Shown here one piece after another: positions 59,993-64,000 of a stretch of DNA of 64,000 bases. The notes beneath the pieces are model-generated. The model ran no database searches, was not told the origin of the DNA, and worked only from the letters and a program-made list of their open reading frames with translations. Source of the DNA: Protonemura montana. Lineage: Eukaryota; Arthropoda; Insecta; Plecoptera; Nemouridae. Both the position numbers and the translations under genes were made by a program. Within the stretch, counting starts at the first letter, position 1; the number at the start of each line of letters is the position of its first letter. Location: assembly GCA_947568835.1 (NCBI GenBank), contig OX387605.1:22634418-22698417 (forward strand). The letters are read 5' to 3'.

Positions 59993-62199
59993 TGAGCGAG
60001 AACGAAACTCTACCGTCGCGGGCTCAATAATCTGAGACGTTCCTTGGCAACAAGCCGGCAGATGCTAACTGCAAGGTTGAATCGAAAATCGCGGCGACGT
60101 CCAGACTAGGTACCAACTATCAATGCTGAATTTCAATTCGATCCTCACACCAGTATGTTATTTTCGCCAAACACAGTATACCTGCTGGAAACGCACGCGA
60201 ACAGGTTTACCCGCCGTTTACGCGAAACTAGCACAGCTCTATCTTCAAGTGTTCGGACAAATTACTGGAAACATTCTTCACACGACAGTTTTATTAGGTT
60301 CCATGGCTAGAAATCCAAGAATCGCTCGCTCGATTGTCAAAATCTATTAGGCACAAGGATCATTTCTCAAAGCGTAAGTATCACAAGCAATTACCACTTC
60401 ATTAGCATTTCAAGCATCGGCCATCGAGTATCGACGGCCACTGATTTGCCAGCTGCTCGGCGCGACGAGGAAGTCGCTTGGAAATTGGATTGCCACTTTA
60501 TGAGAATTTGCCGTCGGAGGTGATTATTTTGATTGGATAATTTTCGAATCAGCTGCCCTTTAGAGTTTTGCCTCAGAGATCCTAGTCTGGTCGTCCTTGA
60601 CTAACTCGAGACGTGTGCTTTTCATGCCTAGAACCTTATCAATTATCAATTCAGTGCAGGCCATTAATAGCGCATACACTGGTATTTACTGATGCTCGAG
60701 CAGGATCTGCAAATACCAGCGATAAAGTTTGCAAATTCAAGTGATACGAAATGTGTTTGAAAAAGTTGTTTACTTTTTTCGCAATCCGAGCAAAGGTGTT
60801 GGTCGGTAGTTTGCATTGGTCATGTTATGCCGTGCACATGAATCAACATGCATCGTATATGAAATCAATAATTACATCACCTGAGCAATGTCGCGTTCTG
60901 TTGGCATTCTCTTGTGGAATGGGTGACCTCCTGCGGTCGTGCCCTTGCCCGTGACCACGATAGGTCGCAGCGTTCAGCCAACAACATGACCAACTACCTG
61001 CAATTACCACTGCTGACCAGCTTAGCATATTATGTTGAAACTGCTTGGCGTATAACGTGGTAACATACTCTTTTTATACTTTTTATGATCCTTTACGAGT
61101 CTCCTCGACCAACAGACGAATTCCTTTGCTTTTTTTTTAAAACCTACCGACCGCACACCTATTGTCGATCAAATGCACGAATGAAATTTTTTTTCGATTA
61201 TTTTCCATGCACGTTTTGGCTACTGTGTTTTTCTTTTTGTTTCTCGATACTTTTCGCTACTCGGCATTTTTGGTACATGCAAGACAACTCCATCCTTGTT
61301 GCAGAATCAATCGCATGCCCAGTAAAATTTGCCTCGCAAAACCCCACATTGAATCTCGTGGGGATTTCAATCTTCTTTACTTCAGCACTATGATACTAAA
61401 CCACCCAACCAGGTAGCTGTATGGGAGCAAACATTTACCCTACGGCGAATGTTGACGCAATCCATTCAGCGAGGGTGGGGATAATGCTTGGTTTGACTTG
61501 CGTGCGACTACCCGAGCACCCGAGTTCCGTTTACCCACCACACACAGACAGACACACACACACACACGGTGTTTTTATCGAAAGTAATTACTGGTAGCTG
61601 CACACCTGAGGAAGGTGCAAGGCGGCGGCAATCAGAAATTGCAATCTGCCTCACTTCGAATCAAGGCCTCGCGCTGCGCCGGACACTGGCCAATTTGTTT
61701 GCTTGCTTTGTTGTGGCCCTTTTGCAGCTGCCACCAGTGTGGCACTCTAAACAATTGCTCATCAGTTCTGAGTGAATGCTTCGTCACTGCCTGCCGAGGA
61801 GGTAGCAAGCTAACCAGGGAGAGACACTACCCGCTAAACGACATCCACACCCAAAACAAGGGGCGATACCAAACAATTGGGGTGCTTGCCATCCATCTAC
61901 GTAAACATTGTCAGTTCACTTAACCGAAAACAATTACGACGTGCGGGTAATTCGGTACTTTCAAAGCGAAGAATATAATTATTCCGAGCAATTCTTTTCG
62001 AATCAGAGTCAAAGCGACACTACGTCTGTTACCGACTTTCGGATGTTTATTACCTCCCCTCCCCCCCCCCCCCCCCCCCCCCCCCACCAACCGTGGGATG
62101 GAACGTGTCAACGAACCCTTGCGCAGATTAGCACAACCTCACAATTTAATCTATTTTAGAGCTTTTATGTAAAACAGACGCTCATCTGGGGAGAAAAGC

Positions 62200-62760
62200 C
62201 GTCAAATATATTTACCGTCGAGCATTTACGGCCGCTCGGCGCAAAAGCAAGTCCGCCGTTCGTTTTCTTCCGCAACTTTTTGCCCCGTGACGTGAAACCG
62301 AATCTTTTTCGTCGGCACTTTTGCAACTCTTCGCCGTCGTCGCCGTCCAGCGGTCAACACCGTCGTTTTTCACCCTCCATTGACTGCGAGCAGCGACCAC
62401 TGCATGTCCATCGAAGTCACGGCTAATCGAGTCTGCAAGCGAGGACACCCATCCAAAAAACGCGAAACTTTGTGTTGTCGCGACCCTCCCCCGCCCTCGC
62501 CGCCTCTACGGGTTCACGGGCATCCAGCGCCGCGCGCTCGGCATCGGCCGAACTTATCCGAGTTCAGGGCCGAGGAGATGTCGGCTTTCCCTTGCAGGGC
62601 GCGCATCCTCCAGCCAGCCAGCCAGTCTTCTCCAGTCGCGTCAGCGCTGTTGACCGCGCTGGTCCACACCACAGCAGCCGAAACCAGTCCAATTAATCTG
62701 TGCACCGTGACAACGATGTGAGCAGAGAGCAAGTGTCGTTTGCCCAACACTAGCGAGGCA
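62200..62760 (+). promoter_or_regulatory. GC- and CpG-rich presumed promoter / 5' UTR
   Basis: A CpG-rich block directly upstream of the exon at 62763, standing out against AT-rich surroundings. It is open on both strands (minus 62514-62852; plus 62380-62721), which I attribute to base composition rather than coding. Confidence 0.4.
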
Positions 62761-62762
62761 AG

Positions 62763-62835
62763 ATGTTCCAGTGTATCATTCAACAGCGTACGGGCTGGGC
62801 ACGTGGGAGTCCCGAGCTCAAAGACGTCTTTCCAG
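62763..62835 (+). CDS. Orphan first coding exon, second (gene continues to the right)
   Basis: ATG plus 24 codons, MFQCIIQQRTGWARGSPELK..., ending in phase 1 before GTAAAC. The start context is AAGATGT (purine at -3). It ends in the same phase as the exon at 58495, so both could be alternative first exons of one gene whose body lies beyond 64000. The family is not recognised. Confidence 0.4.
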
Positions 62836-64000
62836 GTAAACGCTGCTCCCATCTCGCGGTGCCCCCGCGCTGGGCGACACCACCAGCTCCGCTTTGATTA
62901 CATGATTGCTTCCATAATGGCATTCATCTCAATTACGTCTCGAGTAGCGCTGGTTTGAATTGTTGGCGCGACCACACCCCGTTGAACAGGTCCGCGACGA
63001 TGTCGATTGTCCGGCGGCGTGTGGCGTGCATCCCCGATTGATCACATCTCGGCTGGCTCGGCGTTGGCGGCCACGGCTAGGGCATGAGAAAGTGCGGGGG
63101 CGAGGTGGCCCTCACGGCCCGACGACAACCCACTCGGTCGCCGGGTCACAGCTGACACCCCATACACACGTGCTAACGTCACGCTTGCATTTCCGTGTAC
63201 GCACATTCGCACGTGCGGGCTTGTGTCATACCCGCGGTTTGATGTGAGTGGCAGAGTGATGCAATTAATGTTGATAGCCGCGATGTACGCTTGCTATACA
63301 TGCGTGTCCTTTCATGCTTTATGTTGAGGGGTCGGCGCTACCCAACTGATTGAAAAGAATTTGCTTTCATAACGTGAGAAAAGATGCAAGGAGAGTTTCG
63401 TTGCCGCGTCAAAGGAACCCGGATAAATAATCACCAGCGATTATTATAATTCGTGGAGTTAATATTTGTCTCAAGGGGGAAGTGAACTGCGTTTTAAAAC
63501 GAGGCGAAATATCGGAAGAGAATCCTTCTATAAATAAACCGTGTCGGAATCGGATTCTCCTTCGCTTCTGCCTGCTAGCTCGCTGTGCTCCAAACAGGAA
63601 ATGTGTCTTTCGTCGACGGGGACCATTTCAGCTGCAAGAACTATATGTCGAGCTGGATTGCCGCGAGTTGTTGTGCTCCTCGGAGCCGAGGCTGAGCGAT
63701 GGCCGGCTTACATGCGACCTGCATGCATGCATGCATTGCGTTCACTCCAATCGAGGGAAAAGCTGCGAATATTCGCTCACTAACACGGAAGAGTAATTAT
63801 TCGTAATTACCCACCACGAAGTGGAGTTGGGCGGACCATTTTGTTTGCTCTAGGCATTCGGAGATGTGCACAACATCCAAGCGATGGCCTAGGAAACCAA
63901 CCACTATTTAATTTTTGTCCACTTCCAATAATAGCTATCTTCGAATAGGCTTGCACAATAATGGTCAACATGCGCACTTCCTATGATACTGGCGAACACT
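62836..64000. other. Right-edge sequence without supported gene
   Basis: GC-rich to about 63,250, then mixed. ORFs at 62960-63247 and 63482-63796 have no recognisable family. Probably intron of the right-edge gene. Confidence 0.4.

Larger units (their letters stand above)
58580..62762. other. Putative long first intron of right-edge gene
   Basis: No confident gene. Noted contents: an uninterrupted 178-codon plus ORF (59020-59556) with unremarkable composition, a small minus ORF at 59762-59992, a (CA)n at 61552-61567, and a poly-C run of about 30 bases at 62059-62090. From 62,200 on the DNA becomes GC-rich and CpG-rich, like a promoter. Confidence 0.4.

Noticed and set aside
60123..60350. Possible duplicate of the EFCAB14-like exon (VYAKLAQLYLQ resembling LYARLAQLTLQ)
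   Set aside because: The similarity covers only about a dozen residues, with no conserved splice sites or flanking match. Probably chance.
62059..62090. Poly-C run and the Gly-rich minus ORF across it
   Set aside because: A homopolymer microsatellite; the GGGGGGGG peptide is a composition artefact.
62514..62852. 112-codon minus ORF in the GC-rich block
   Set aside because: Open frames occur on both strands there because of base composition. It overlaps the better-supported plus exon at 62763 and matches no known family.

Overview
The window looks like nuclear DNA of an arthropod-like invertebrate. It is AT-rich, its protein genes are split into many short exons with near-consensus GT..AG introns, the encoded proteins resemble single-copy metazoan genes, and it carries (TTAGG)n-type repeat, the arthropod telomere motif. 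I cannot name the group: chelicerate, myriapod, crustacean and hexapod all remain possible. Exons were built by hand from reading-frame continuity, splice sites and remembered family sequences; no alignment was run.

Layout, left to right. A palindromic AGATCT minisatellite (1-325). Then three genes on the minus strand: an ALDH3-type fatty aldehyde dehydrogenase (1289-8610, 3' end outside the window), glycerol kinase 5 (11863-23999, 11 exons) and a TRIC/TMEM38 ER cation channel (24955-30289, 6 exons). TRIC is head to head with ERMP1, an ER M28 metallopeptidase (30845-39592, plus, 10 exons). After about 6 kb with no supported gene comes an EFCAB14-like single-pass coiled-coil protein (45877-52728, plus) with two sets of first exons that give different N-termini. 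It converges with mitochondrial glycine C-acetyltransferase GCAT (54364-57731, minus, 7 exons). Right of GCAT, two orphan first coding exons (58495 and 62763, plus) point to a gene that continues past the right edge.

Repeats make up much of the introns. Nine loci of a 5S rRNA-derived SINE, in both orientations, lie in introns of ALDH3, GK5 and ERMP1 and between genes; one edge is 15-20 bp from a GK5 splice acceptor. A 798-bp PIF/Harbinger derivative with TTA target duplication and a transposase-like ORF fragment sits in a TTAGG-like array inside GK5 intron 9. ERMP1 introns hold a 204-bp near-perfect inverted repeat and a 114-bp-period tandem duplication.

There is no operon logic. The genes are independent metabolic or ER functions: aldehyde detoxification, glycerol phosphorylation, ER counter-ion flux, ER proteolysis, threonine/glycine catabolism. 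The only arrangements with likely regulatory meaning are the divergent pair TRIC/ERMP1 and the divergent pair GCAT/right-edge gene.
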